NCBI RefSeq assembly: GCF_001039355.2
Contig: NW_019775578.1
Span: forward strand, 169,170 to 221,217
DNA length: 52,048 bases
Reading direction: 5' to 3'
Source: Lingula anatina
Lineage: Eukaryota > Brachiopoda > Lingulata > Lingulida > Lingulidae
The notes beneath the pieces were generated by a model, which saw only the letters and a program-made list of their open reading frames with translations, was not told the DNA's origin and ran no database searches. A program made the position numbers and the translations under genes. This document shows positions 41,930 to 52,048 of this stretch, piece after piece (within the stretch, counting starts at the first letter, position 1; the number at the start of each line of letters is the position of its first letter).

Positions 41930-42308
41930 GCTGATGTCACAATGTTCAATCTCTTACCATTTAATACAGCAGCAGTTGTTGATGTTAAAATGCTCAATGT
42001 ACTCAGTATTCCCATAATGCAATTGTAATTATTGATGTCACAATGCTCAATGTATTCCCATAATACAGCTGCAATTATTGATGTCACAATGCTCAATGTA
42101 TTCCTATAATGAAATCACAATTGTTGATGTCACAATGCTCAAATGTATTCCCATAATGCAACTGCAATTGTTGATGTCACAATGCTCAAATGTATTCCCA
42201 TAATGCAATTGCAATTGTTGATGTCACAATGCTCAATGTATTCCCATAATGCAACTGCAATTGTTGATGTCACAATGCTCAATATATTCCCATAATGCTA
42301 CTGCAACT
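41930..42308. repeat. 46-bp satellite, about eight units
   Basis: TTGATGTCACAATGCTCAA starts at 42032, 42078, 42124, 42171, 42218 and 42264 (46-47 bp apart), with two degenerate units before. Each has TGATGTCA (a one-base variant of the CRE palindrome TGACGTCA) and ATTCCCATAATGCA. The array runs into a perfect palindrome GGTTCAATTGAACC at 42309-42322. Confidence 0.9.
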
Positions 42309-42322
42309 GGTTCAATTGAACC

Positions 42323-43294
42323 GAGATTAAATTACTGTGCCCCTGCAGAGATGATGCGCGGGGAGGCGTGTAAGAGGTGGAGAGACCATTACAGGATTAA
42401 GCGGTCTTCCTTTCATGTAGGTCCACCATATTTAGGTCATGGCCTGGCTAGCACTGGGCTCTTCTCATTCTGAATGGTCCCTATGTATAATACAACAGCA
42501 AGCTTTAAACTGTCAACAAGTTAGCAACAGTTGAAATCACAATTTCCACAGTCTTCCCATTATAAAAGAGCAATTATTGTTACTTAAATCTCATTCTTTT
42601 AACACAAGAAGAGAAACCAATGTGAGGCAAAGTTCTATCTGGTGTTATACAGTGGTAAAGTGACCAAAATGATTTTCTTCGATCCCTCATAACTTTGACC
42701 GATTGTATATATGTTGTATTATATGTTGTGTAATGTATATGACAAACATTAAAATAGGGTGTATGAACTGCAGAGGTTTAATTAGCAAGAACCAAGTTCA
42801 AAGAAGAAACATTTGATTTTTGTTTGAGAAAGTGAAAAGAAGGCAGCAAAGCTGTTAAATATACTGTCATAAAGCAGATAATAATAATAATGCTATAATA
42901 GCTAGTGTACAAAACAGGTTTGTCTTCAACTTCAACGCAATATTACTGAGACTACAACACACTTTAAGGCAATGCCATGGGTGCATGTACAGATAAACAT
43001 CAAATATATATATACCTATATAATAATAATAATTAAATCTATCATAAATCATTCACTTTTGTCAAAAACTCATAAAATTTCACCAACCAGAAATTAATGT
43101 TTATTAATGTTAATGTTAATGAGGGCCCAAAGCAACCCAGAGACCTTGCAATTGTCTCTTGAGGAATCACAAGAGTAAACTTTTTGACAGAAATCTGGTG
43201 ACAGAAACCCCATGCCTGATCCCAGAAAGATATGGATATACATAAACATAGGATTGATACCAAATAGATCTATTCTTATAATAACATCAAATAA
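42323..43294. other. no gene seen
   Basis: A GC-richer patch at 42340-42440 reads open for a short distance (EACKRWRDHYRIKRSSFHVG) but has no supporting signals. The remainder is AT-rich. Confidence 0.5.
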
Positions 43295-43527
43295 CTGTGG
43301 CAGATTTAGAGGGGGGGGTCAGGGGAGTCCTGCACCCCCCCCCCCCCCCCACTTATATTTCTGGTCCCCTCTTGAAATTAGAATTTTGACAATGAATCAT
43401 GAATCATAGTTCTAATCTGTATCAAATGGCACCATTCGCTCTCTAAAATACCAAATTTTTCAGGGGCCCGATCCCCACGCCAAGGGGGGGGGGGGGGGGG
43501 GTAAGCAGAGTCGGACCCCCCCTTCAA
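43295..43527. mobile_element. CAGNGGCGGATTTAGG-family MITE, partial, with poly-C and poly-G runs
   Basis: Starts CTGTGGCAGATTTAGAGGGGGGG, then GTCAGGGGAGTCCTG and a C run (about 43334-43350). TTGAAATTAGAATTTTGAC, CTCTCTAAAATACCAAATTTTTCAGGGG and a G run (43486-43501) match 49533-49797 and, inverted, 45561-45766. It ends GACCCCCCTTCAAA and is fused to the dispersed repeat. Confidence 0.7.
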
Positions 43528-43530
43528 ACT

Positions 43531-43692
43531 AGAGGATCAGAGAGGCGATACCGCCTCCGAATATTGTACCACCAGCTGGAGCAAGAGCATTCGTATAGAC
43601 CCCCACATATACAAAATAAGGAACACAGCCACCAGTCTTGTGCTTGACAAGCTGTAAAAATGCAATCAACAAGAATTTTCAAAATATGCAAA
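43531..43692. repeat. dispersed repeat (CTAGAGGATCAG ... TTGACAAGCT) copy 2
   Basis: Matches 39729-39890; ends at the N at 43693. Contains the AGAGGCG-ATAC-CGCCTC hairpin. Confidence 0.55.
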
Positions 43693-43693
43693 N

Positions 43694-45023
43694 CTTGGCG
43701 CTGAATTCTCTGCGTTTCCCGGGAGCGGAAGAGTTAACGCGGTCAGCGCCATTTTAGGGAGAGGCAGATGAAACACAAAGATCTCATAATATCTGTAAAC
43801 TTGTACTCGCTGAAATTGAATGAATGGGTCTTGTTTTTAACACCCTTTCTAATTTTTTTGCAGTATATTCTGCTTTAAGTGATTCCATGCATGCCGAATA
43901 TTTTTGGTAATTTGATCCTCTCTCTCCGTGTCTTCCCCCTAAAATGTTCCACGTTAGAAAAAATCAATAATCGTATGGGAGAATAACACAGGCAATTGAC
44001 CTACTTCACCAGTCATCGCTATTTTACTACTTTTATGACTTGGGAGAGATTACGTCATGCACGTCTGGAATGAGTCTTTTTTATGATTATATAAGTAATA
44101 AATTACACATATTGATAAAATATTTATGAATGTGTCAGTAAAAAAAGGAACATTGCTTTTTAGAAAAAATGAAAAAATATGTAAAAGACCCAACATAAGA
44201 TAAAAACAACTTTTTTTCTTTTATATGCAAATTAGATTGTCTTTAGTAATAAAGCTGACAGGAAGTGATGCTCAAACCTGAGATTTCAAGGGTGGTGATC
44301 TTGATTAATCTGTATTTTGATATTTAATAAATTTGATAATATCAATAAAAGTAAAATATAATTGAAGCTACCAAATCAAATATTCCTCAAGAGTTTTTTT
44401 TTCTTCTAATTACGAACCAATGCTCGATTCGCTCCTGGGATGAATTTAGTAACAGCCAGAAGGGACTGAGAGTATACCCCCCCCCCCCCACACACACACA
44501 CACAATACTCCAATGTGTTGTACATGTATACCCTATCCAGACAACGTTTACCTTCTACACACTGTTACCTTACTTATATTTATTCTGTATCCTTTTCCTT
44601 TTTACGAATTAATGATTCCTAATATTGAGGTGCTTATAAAAAGTAACTGCTATATATCTTTATTGAGAGACTGATCATAAAGTAAGTAAGGGGCGGAGAA
44701 AGTAGGGGTGGGTCACATTTTTTGACTGCTAAAAGGGGTGGGCCCAAAAATTAAGTCATTCATTTAGGGTGGGTCACAAGCTAACTAAGCTTTATTTTTG
44801 GCACCTACTATGTAATTGCACCTACTATGCAAATTTTGAGGACAACTATACTACACTTGAAGTAAAACAGTCTGAAAGAGGTCTGTTTCTGGTTCTTCTT
44901 TTTTTTCCAAGCATTTTAAAAAACAGACAACAAAAAACTCTTGTAGTTATTAAAGAACAGCTATATAAGCATATCATTGAGAAGGTGCGTCATTCAGTAA
45001 TTCATTTAAAAACATATCCGTGG
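43694..45023. other. no gene seen
   Basis: GC-richer start (GGCGCTGAATTC...CAGCGCCATTTTAG), then AT-rich. A C/CA run lies at 44478-44502. 44680-44780 holds two GGGGTGGG(T/C)C direct repeats with GGGGCGGAG, perhaps an eroded MITE end. Confidence 0.5.
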
Positions 45024-45766
45024 CAGAGGCGGATCCAGGATTATTTGAAGGGGGGAAGGGGGGTCCAGAACGATAGACCTTGGATGCGAAACCGACTATC
45101 GCCCCCTAGACGTAGTGTTCGGGGCCTGCTTAAGGGCCCCGAAAAAATTTTGGTGTTATGGAGGGCAAATGGTTTTAGACTGCATTCCCACAGATTTTTA
45201 GACCGATCTGTCCCCTTAGGGAGTCTCACTAGATTGGTGTCAGCTTTACCGGCTTAAATGTATGCCCCGCCTACTAAAAGCTGTAAGGGGATAAATAACT
45301 ATTGTGCGCTCGGCTGACAGCAATTTAGCGTGAACCCCCAGGGATTTAGGTCGATCCAGATGGATCGATCTAAATCTGTGGGAATGCAGTCTTAATCAGG
45401 TTCTCTACATGAAAGGAAATAAATCCAAATGCCAGATTTTGACCGTCTGTTCTGAACTCTCGAAATGAGGCAGAGTCTATTTATAATGGTGCTGAAAACA
45501 GGGTATCATAGAGTGGGTGGGTTGGGGTGGGGGGGGGGGAGGGGGGGGNAGATGCAGTCTGTCTGTCGGCTGATGCGAAGCCCCCCTTAGCGTGGGGTCG
45601 AGGCCCTATGAAGGACCCCTAAAATTTCGGTATTTCAGAAGGCAAACGGTGCCTTTTGATTCAAAATTTTAATTTCAAGAGGAGACCATTGGTGTGATTT
45701 TTTTTTTCAGAAATCGAAGGGGGGGTCAGGACCCCTTGACACCCCTCCCCCCTAAATCCGCCACTG
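45024..45766. mobile_element. CAGNGGCGGATCC-family MITE with nested hairpin MITE, joined across an N
   Basis: Left end CAGAGGCGGATCCAGGATTA, right end CCTAAATCCGCCACTG, inverted complements. Interior left: AAGGGGGGTCC, GATGCGAAACCG, GGGCCCCGAAAAAATTTTGG. Interior right repeats related sequence after the N at 45549 (GATGCGAAGCCCCCCTTAGCGTGGGG, AAAATTTCGG). A 220-bp hairpin element is inserted at 45175-45394. The two halves may come from two copies, since the N lies between and no flanking duplication is seen. Confidence 0.6.
45175..45394. mobile_element. 220-bp hairpin MITE, nested (third locus)
   Basis: Arms AGACTGCATTCCCACAGAT and ATCTGTGGGAATGCAGTCT are perfectly complementary at the tips. 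The interior matches 19661-19880 in reverse (TGTAAGGGGATAAATAACTATTG, GCTCGGCTGACAG). Tips better preserved than at the other loci, so probably the youngest copy. Confidence 0.85.
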
Positions 45767-47202
45767 GTATTAAACTATACAATGTAATTTCTTTGGCTCT
45801 CATTTGAAAAAGGATGTCCTTTTTGAATGTGGTAGACATCATGTTTGTAAAATTTGACGTCATTTACAATGACTAGTAAGAAAACAAGTCTAAATTGACA
45901 AGGTTTGAAATTTATAGTTGTAGAAAATAAAAAAAAACTGTCAAATTCATATAGGTGACTGCATGTTTTAATTTTTTTCTGCAATCCAAATGCAGTAAAT
46001 TACCAGTTGACTTTATTTTTACTTTTTAACTAAGAGCATATTCATTTATCTCGTTTCTAAAAATTAACTGCATGATATATATTTGTCATTTTTATTGCAG
46101 ACTAAACTGTTATCCGAAAATTATTTTTCTGTGAACACATGATATGAATAATCAAGAAAATTCAGATGCAACACTCATGATAAGCATCCTCGGTTAAAAT
46201 ATAATCATGGTTGTCGTGAGGTACCAGCTAACATCACTGTGAGTCCCAGTCTTTAGTGAAATAGAATGTACCTCGACGAAGAGAGATTTTCATCATGTCA
46301 CCAAAACCTATAAGTATTTCACTCGGGGATCTAAGACTTTGTGTTGAAAGATTTGTGGTAGACGTCACAACCATGTTAAGACAAGACAAACGTCAGAATA
46401 TTACCGCGTATAAAAAGTAATCGGGAATAGGTGTAGTCTGTCTGTGTTTCTGAAAAATAAATCACACCTGTCCTCGCCCCTTCACCTAACCCCAGCAGCT
46501 GAAGTCGCATAAACAAGGGCACTGTGAGGGCGTTTTGAACTATTTTATCCACGCTTTAATGCATTAAAATAAACCAACAAAATAGTTACAAGAGCAAAGT
46601 AGCAGTTTGTTTGTTAAATAGGATAGTAATATATTTGTTAACAATTATATTTTTCTTTCCCATCCACTTATCTTATTATCACAGGTCCTTGCTGACAATT
46701 ACCCCCACAAAAATTAAACCACTTACCTCAACCACAACACGAATGTCACCTTTAATGAAGATGAATTAGTATCGTTTAATTAATTAATTAATTTATTTAT
46801 TTATTTGCAGAAAGTCTTTGATAGTAAAAGAACCTGTCAATATTCCACACATAATGCAAAAACATTTATTCTTCCTTCTTCCACGCACATACTGGGGTAC
46901 ATAGTTTAACTAATTTTGAAATAACCCATGCGCTACCTCCAGAATAACGTCAAATGTCATATTTATTTACTTAAATCTGCTTTTTAAATTGGCTTCTTTT
47001 GCTAAATTCTATTTTAACAAAATAGTTTGTATCAAGAGTGTCGTATTAGAGACGCTGAGGGGTTCAAAAAGAGAACTAATTTTGGAAACATGTTGCACAT
47101 ATTCTCTTGAAATATTTTGCAATTTAATTACTAACTTCAGATTTTAGCGCTCTCTTTCGGCGTACTCACTGTTTCACAGTAAGAGAAATCACAGTGCACG
47201 AT
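45767..47202. other. no gene seen
   Basis: AT-rich with a TTAATTAATTAATT...ATTTATTTATTT tract near 46780-46805. No exon with support. Confidence 0.5.
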
Positions 47203-47640
47203 GATTGACGTTTGTTTATATAACCTGCCAATCAAACTGTTATTACTTGACAGCAGCTATCAAAACTAACTGAATTTGATTGGCACCTTGTCAATCAAAG
47301 GGTGTAGGAAGCTTGAACTAAATGTGTTCGATGACTATAGTGATCCGCCGGGTAATGATTGTGATTGACGTTTGTTTATATAACCTGCCAATCAAGTTGT
47401 TATTACTTGACAGCAGCTATCAAAACTAATGAATTTGATTGGCATCTTGTCAATCAAAGGATATAGGGTTTTTTTTTTTTTTTTTTTTTTTTACATGTTC
47501 GGAGAGAAGAGTGTAGTAATTGTGTTTGACGTTTGTTTAAAAAACTGTCATTCATAGTCTTGTGCGCTTCACAGCTTCCATCAAAGTTGAATTAGCCTGT
47601 TTGAATTTGATTCATACCTGTCTATAACAATACATGTCGT
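47203..47640. repeat. 160-bp tandem repeat, two good units and one eroded
   Basis: Units begin GATTGACGTTTGTTTA at 47203 and 47363, and TTTGACGTTTGTTTA at 47525. Each good unit has CCTGCCAATCAA and, about 45 bases on, TTTGATTGGCA, an inverted CCAAT pair, and ends CTTGTCAATCAAAGG. Unit 2 is followed by a T run (47468-47491). Confidence 0.8.
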
Positions 47641-49290
47641 AACATTCTGGAGGTAGGGGGCATTCTATTTTCTTTTTTTTCTTGCAGCGCGTTAAAAAAC
47701 ATCGGTTTTTTTTTTATTTCAACCGAGAGAAATTTAACAACGTGAAAGAGTCCCGGGTTCTTTCACAAGCTTTTTTAATTGTACTAAAAATCAGTTGTCA
47801 TTCTTTTTCTGGATATGGTGTAAAATGTCTATACATGAATTAACGTTTTTGTCGATGTTTGTTGCTCCATGATCCTTTCTTTGGTGCTCGTACGAAATCG
47901 GAACTTCGTATACGAACTGAACATATTACTTTAATCATACTCATGTTCTTTTACACCCGATGGATATTTTTGGGTCATTTTTAGAGAACGGATGGTATAA
48001 AAAGTAAAACCTTGCCATCTTTTTCATGAGCTACGGAGAGAGAAAGGCAGAGATAATGATGTAAGTGACCAGATAAAAGCAGGTAAAATCAAAAACTACC
48101 GGTTTTGTTCGTTCCTTATAAAGGGCCGGGACAATAAGTAGCCCGTCTCTGTATATTGACAGGAGCGTGCGTGAAAACTGTTGTTTTCAAATAAACTACA
48201 CAATTAAAACTGCCAAATCAAAACTAAAAACATTTTTATGCAATGCGTTAACAATCTTCCGAGCTTTAATATTGGATATATTTTTAGTAGTATAAAAATT
48301 AAGTATAAAAACTCCAGATTTCAATTACGTGTGAATAGGTATAAGTCGGGCTGGTCTAATCAAAGACTTGAAATTCTTGGTTAAATTTAATGGATTTGTT
48401 CGTTAAACATTTTATACTGTATTACATAACACTGGTAAAAAATTATCTTTTTATTATATATAAAATGGATGCTACGTTAATATTCTACGTGCAGTATATT
48501 AATGTTTCATAAGTGACACTAAAAATAAAGCTTTTTTTTTTCTCTCGGTATTTTTTTCAACTAATCTATTATAGAGAAACTTCTCTCACTCGTTTCTATA
48601 ACCCAGATTAGGTAAAAATCTTTTGAGCTCAGGTCGAGAAAAGTCGGTTTGTCAGCAGATAAGTCAAAGGGTTTCAAACAGAAGAACCGGAGGCGGTAGG
48701 CGAGTCTTGACATTCCTCTCTTTTAGTACGTAAAAAATGAAGCGCATTCAAATAATTGTGCACGAGGCAACTTCATATCTTGGCTTCCTTTTTTTCTTTT
48801 AGAAATACCCGCAGATACTGAGCTTACTTAAGCCCCGATTTAAGGGTCATTCACAAGTAAACTCCGAAAAGCCGTATAGTTCCATTCCTATTGTTCAACC
48901 TCTCTCGCTCTCTCTCTCTTCATTTATTTTAATATATTTTAATCTCCATGTACGTAAGAATGATTTAGAATTTACTAGATGGGGAATCAGAAATTGATAC
49001 AGGGTTGATATAAAAAGTCGTTCCATTTTCTATTGAACTGGATCTTTTAATGGTAGACAGTAACGCGTCTTCTCAATTTCTGTAGAGAGTAATACTCCAT
49101 ACGCTGTCTACTATAGAGACTAGTCCCGCCCAGGTTTGTTAATTTTATTCATACAAGGCAGTCTGTCTTCCATTTTGAAGACCAATATTTGGTTTACAAG
49201 ACATAATCACAACATCAATGGCTGAATTCCAAATATATTGAGGAAGGTTCCCTCCTCACACACCTACGGCTGCCCAGGGCAGTTGGAGCG
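47641..49290. other. no gene seen; possible upstream regulatory region
   Basis: No long frame. A CT run lies at 48902-48920. The region precedes the TATA box at 49296 and could be its upstream region, but no specific sites are claimed. Confidence 0.4.
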
Positions 49291-49295
49291 CGGGC

Positions 49296-49304
49296 TATAA
49301 AAAG
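49296..49304 (+). promoter_or_regulatory. candidate TATA box
   Basis: GGAGCGCGGGCTATAAAAAG: a strong TATAAAAAG in a GC-rich setting, in contrast to the AT-rich surroundings. A start about 30 bases downstream would give a transcript entering 49330-49530, where a plus-strand frame (from 49309) runs into a MITE and is not convincing. TATAAA also appears in AT-rich DNA by chance; the GC-rich flank is what makes this one stand out. Confidence 0.35.
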
Positions 49305-49532
49305 AACGGTGTTTAAAAGCCCCCTGCCCACTTCTTTCACGTTAACACAGGAAGGGGCAGGCTGGTTCTTCTATTTCTTCTTCTTCTTTTTTTGTGGGAG
49401 CGCAAACTGGTCGAAAGTTAACACTTTTGAAACCTTTCCTGCAGTGCGTGTCAACCAGTTAACGCATGAATTTTGTGCTAGCCGTCACAATGAGGCCGAG
49501 ACCGTAGCGCAGGCAAAACACTGCAGCCTAAG

Positions 49533-49797
49533 CAGTGGCGGGTTTGGGGGGGTGTCAGGGAGGTCCTGCCCCCCCCCCCCCCTTTCAGTTCCTGAAAATA
49601 AAACCACACCAATACTCCTCTCTTGATATTAGAATTTTGACTAGCTTAATCATAGTTCTAGACCGTAGCAAATGGCACTGTTCGCCCTCTAAAATACCAA
49701 AAATTTCCGGTACCCTTCAGCGGGCCCCGAACCCCACGTCAAAGGGGATGGAGGAGGGGGCGAGGGTCGGCTTCGCATCTGAGGCCTGTCATCCGTA
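49533..49797. mobile_element. CAGNGGCGG-family MITE, partial
   Basis: CAGTGGCGGGTTTGGGGGG, GTCAGGGAGGTCCTG, a C run (49567-49581), TTGATATTAGAATTTTGAC, TTCGCCCTCTAAAATACCAAA, GGGCCCCGAACCCCACG, then GGGTCGGCTTCGCATCTGAG. Same order as 43295-43527 and the inverse of 45561-45766. The far terminus is not seen. Confidence 0.7.
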
Positions 49798-50020
49798 AAG
49801 CAAACTGTTACCATTCGTGCATGATAACTGGTTATTCACTGGTACATGGAAGTATTGGCAAGTGTGACCGCCCATCACACAATCCCAGCAGTCGAGTTAA
49901 AACTGGCGGCGAATGAGCATGTGTTCGAACTTGACATTTTTCCTCCTATTCCTAATCTGGCATGGTTGATCAACTTTGTTCAGGTGTAGATACGGTGAGC
50001 TGAAAACTTAAAACTTAAAA
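49798..50020. other. no gene seen
   Basis: Short unique stretch between MITE and foldback element, nothing recognised. Confidence 0.5.
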
Positions 50021-50283
50021 TTGTCGTAAAATCGCTATATGATTTTAAAACCGGGTGCATAAATTTGAAAACCACCTAGAGCAACCTTAGACTGTAGGCC
50101 TACTCTTACTTTAGAGTACTCTATTTTATTGTCTCTATGGACCGACATTCGGTTTGAATGCTTTAACCACTTTTGATAGGGCTTTTTTGCGTTGTATTAG
50201 ATTAATGTGACAGTCTAAGGTTGTTCTAGTGGTTTTCAAATTTATGCACCCTGTTTTTAAATCATATAGCGATTTTACGACAA
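50021..50283. mobile_element. 263-bp foldback element with 75-bp arms
   Basis: Left arm TTGTCGTAAAATCGCTATAT... (50021-50096) and right arm ...ATATAGCGATTTTACGACAA (50210-50283) are complementary with few mismatches; the loop is about 110 bases. TTAAAA precedes it. No clear target duplication and no second copy in the window. Confidence 0.75.
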
Positions 50284-52048
50284 ATCGTTTACTATCTAAT
50301 CAAGGTGACAGCCGAGCGTGCTTGAGCCTGCGGTCGTCCTACAAAATTTGTTCTGGGGTATGATACTCCGAAATGCGATCTGACACACACCTTGAAAACG
50401 GGTAGTGTGGTCCGATATACCGGTTAATTCAGGATCCTTATGTGCCGAGTCTGGTAGTTGGGTAGGCCTGAAGGTGGGGTTCCACGTAAGCGAACCCCCC
50501 CCCCCCACCGTTAAACGCCTATTTCTTTTATAAGGCCAGGAAGTCCTAAACTACATTTTACTGAAACTGCTGCCATAAATGATAGAGTTGACTGAAATTA
50601 CAGACAGCTTGCTTGTGAACATAAGGGTTATCAAGGTTACAGTACAGGGAGGGGCGAGATACGGCACATAGTAAACCAATATCTATGGTTCCTCGCTGCA
50701 CATTATGTTGTTGGTGTGCGTCGTCTTTACAACCGGAAAGAGAAAATGTGTACATTCACCTACACGTAGGTGCAGTACAGTGTACAGTACTTCGGGGCTG
50801 GGAGTTCAGCCGCCTTGGAGAAATAATAAAACTGGTCTAGCTGAGCCCCACATTACACATGCATATTATGTTCAGGTGAGGGAGATCTGCTTGAAATCGA
50901 TCTTACAGTTTTCAGTCCAAAAATGCTGCTGCTACGTCATCAGCTCGAGTAAGCAAAGCATCCGCGGACCCCCCTTCAAATAATCCTAGATCCTGGATCT
51001 ATATCGGACAATGGACATCAAACAATACCGGTAGACCTACCATCCCAGAAAATTAAAAAAAAAAGGGAGTGTAAAAAATAACTTCTTTTCCTTTTAAATA
51101 ATGAACACTGGGATCCTTCTAAATAATGAACAATTCAAATCCTTTTCAACCAAAATATTATCAATCTGTATTTGAACTAAAAATCAAAAGATCTAGGCCG
51201 AAATAGCTTGAACGTAGCGCTGAACTGGGATGCGCTTGATGTGCCCCGATTCTCCTCCGATGGGTGTGTTAGTTGTGACAGATATGTTGATTGTGTTTTC
51301 ACTGCGGGTCTTTTTTTTCATCAACAGACTTGTTCATTCGGATCGGAATACTATTTTCAAGCATTTCGCACGATATGGAATATATAAAGGAATATTAACG
51401 ACGTAAGAAAATGTCATCTTCTCCCATTCAATTGCCACTGGCACCTCGCCTTACATATGCAAAGACTCAGTGAAGATTTTTCGGGATGGGAAAGCGCAGA
51501 ATACATATAGTTTTGCAAGTTAACAAATTCGAAGAGGACTGCATTTTAGTTTATTGGGTAAGTATATAAAGACTTTGCTTCCCTTCTGATAAATGCTCTA
51601 AGACTTCTGGTTTGTGATAACAAACAAATCTTATCATAGAAGTAGAGAAAATTCTCTACTTCTATGATCTTATCTACATTCGTGTCTTTCATTCTGTTTC
51701 TACAAAATCATAGATCTAATCAACACAAAACGGTGTTCAGTCATCCAAGTTTTCCTGAAGTCAAAGTCGTCGGGTAGACATTTATTTGGGCTTGTTGTAT
51801 ACAAGTCGTTCTCCCAGATAATCCGGGAGTCTCCTGAATACAGAAGGAATGTCCCCGTCACCCGTACAGGTTACCAAATCTCCCAGATAAAAGCGACTTT
51901 GAAAATTTGCACCACTGTCAGCCAACGCCCTGTCGATTTATCTTCAGAATAGTTGGGTGATCTTGAAAACTTCATAATTCTCTTCTAATTGTTTGAGATA
52001 GGGGTCAAACACCCCCACCCCCAACTGAGCACCTGACCACAACGGCAG
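50284..52048. other. no gene seen; MITE end at 50961-50999
   Basis: 50961-50999 (GCATCCGCGGACCCCCCTTCAAATAATCC...) is a solo end of the CAGNGGCGGATCC family. 51625-51668 contains an inverted repeat AGAAGTAGAGAA / TTCTCTACTTCT. Short frames elsewhere lack support. Confidence 0.5.

Noticed and set aside
49309-49626. Plus-strand frame just downstream of the TATA box
   Set aside because: Low-complexity (F-rich run) and runs into a MITE; no family features.

Overview
This is an AT-rich, intron-and-repeat-type eukaryotic window, almost certainly from a marine invertebrate. The elements support that: a copia element with short LTRs, a Ty3/gypsy element of the mag/K02A2.6 type, a LINE with NKSPGPD and YRPISLL motifs, many hairpin MITEs, and satellites carrying nuclear-receptor half-sites. 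I cannot name the species; mollusc, echinoderm or hemichordate would all fit. No prokaryotic operon, CRISPR array, rRNA or convincing intact tRNA gene is visible. No complete host protein-coding gene is visible.

Layout. 1-861: no gene seen. 863-3017: a copia fragment (minus strand) with open integrase C-terminus, RT and RNase H. 3241-3694: two short candidate host exons with a poly(A) signal. 4117-8955: tandemly repeated non-coding sequence. 8957-11538: two copies of a broken LINE, each carrying the same 167-169 bp MITE, and each preceded by a Helitron/Helentron-like repeat. 11540-14324: a copia element with LTRs, PBS, PPT and TSD but an internal deletion of the RT. 14325-17220: no gene, one hairpin, a Z-DNA-prone microsatellite and a TTAA MITE. 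17221-23319: a segment of about 3 kb present twice, full of hairpin MITEs. 22335-24201: remains of a THAP-domain gene. 24338-25463: a duplicated segment with a second TTAA MITE. 25713-28376: repeated exon remnants of a RecQ/DEVH-type helicase around a 351-bp gap. 28557-29290: degenerate satellites and a GC-rich patch. 29290-32870: the gypsy element, 3' truncated. 32545-39499: repeated overlapping segments with no gene. 39501-42480: satellites, including a 144-146 bp array with a perfect DR1 element in every unit. 43295-52048: MITEs, a 160-bp tandem repeat, a TATA box and a hairpin element.

Assembly. Twenty isolated single N bases occur, plus one 351-N run. At most single Ns the end of the left block is repeated, with about 1-3% difference and a few clean indels, at the start of the right block. 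This looks like overlapping contigs or two haplotypes placed head to tail rather than true tandem duplication, and one such block interrupts a copia LTR. It is a nuisance for annotation, but it gives filled/empty site pairs that show where MITEs inserted.

Most notable: the DR1 satellite at 40750-41577; a copia element whose gag frame starts inside the LTR and reads through a primer-binding site matching the anticodon region of initiator tRNA-Met; and two MITE families with demonstrable target duplications and empty sites. Recognisable but decayed THAP and RecQ-like exons are a further point. I found no clearly new multi-gene system.
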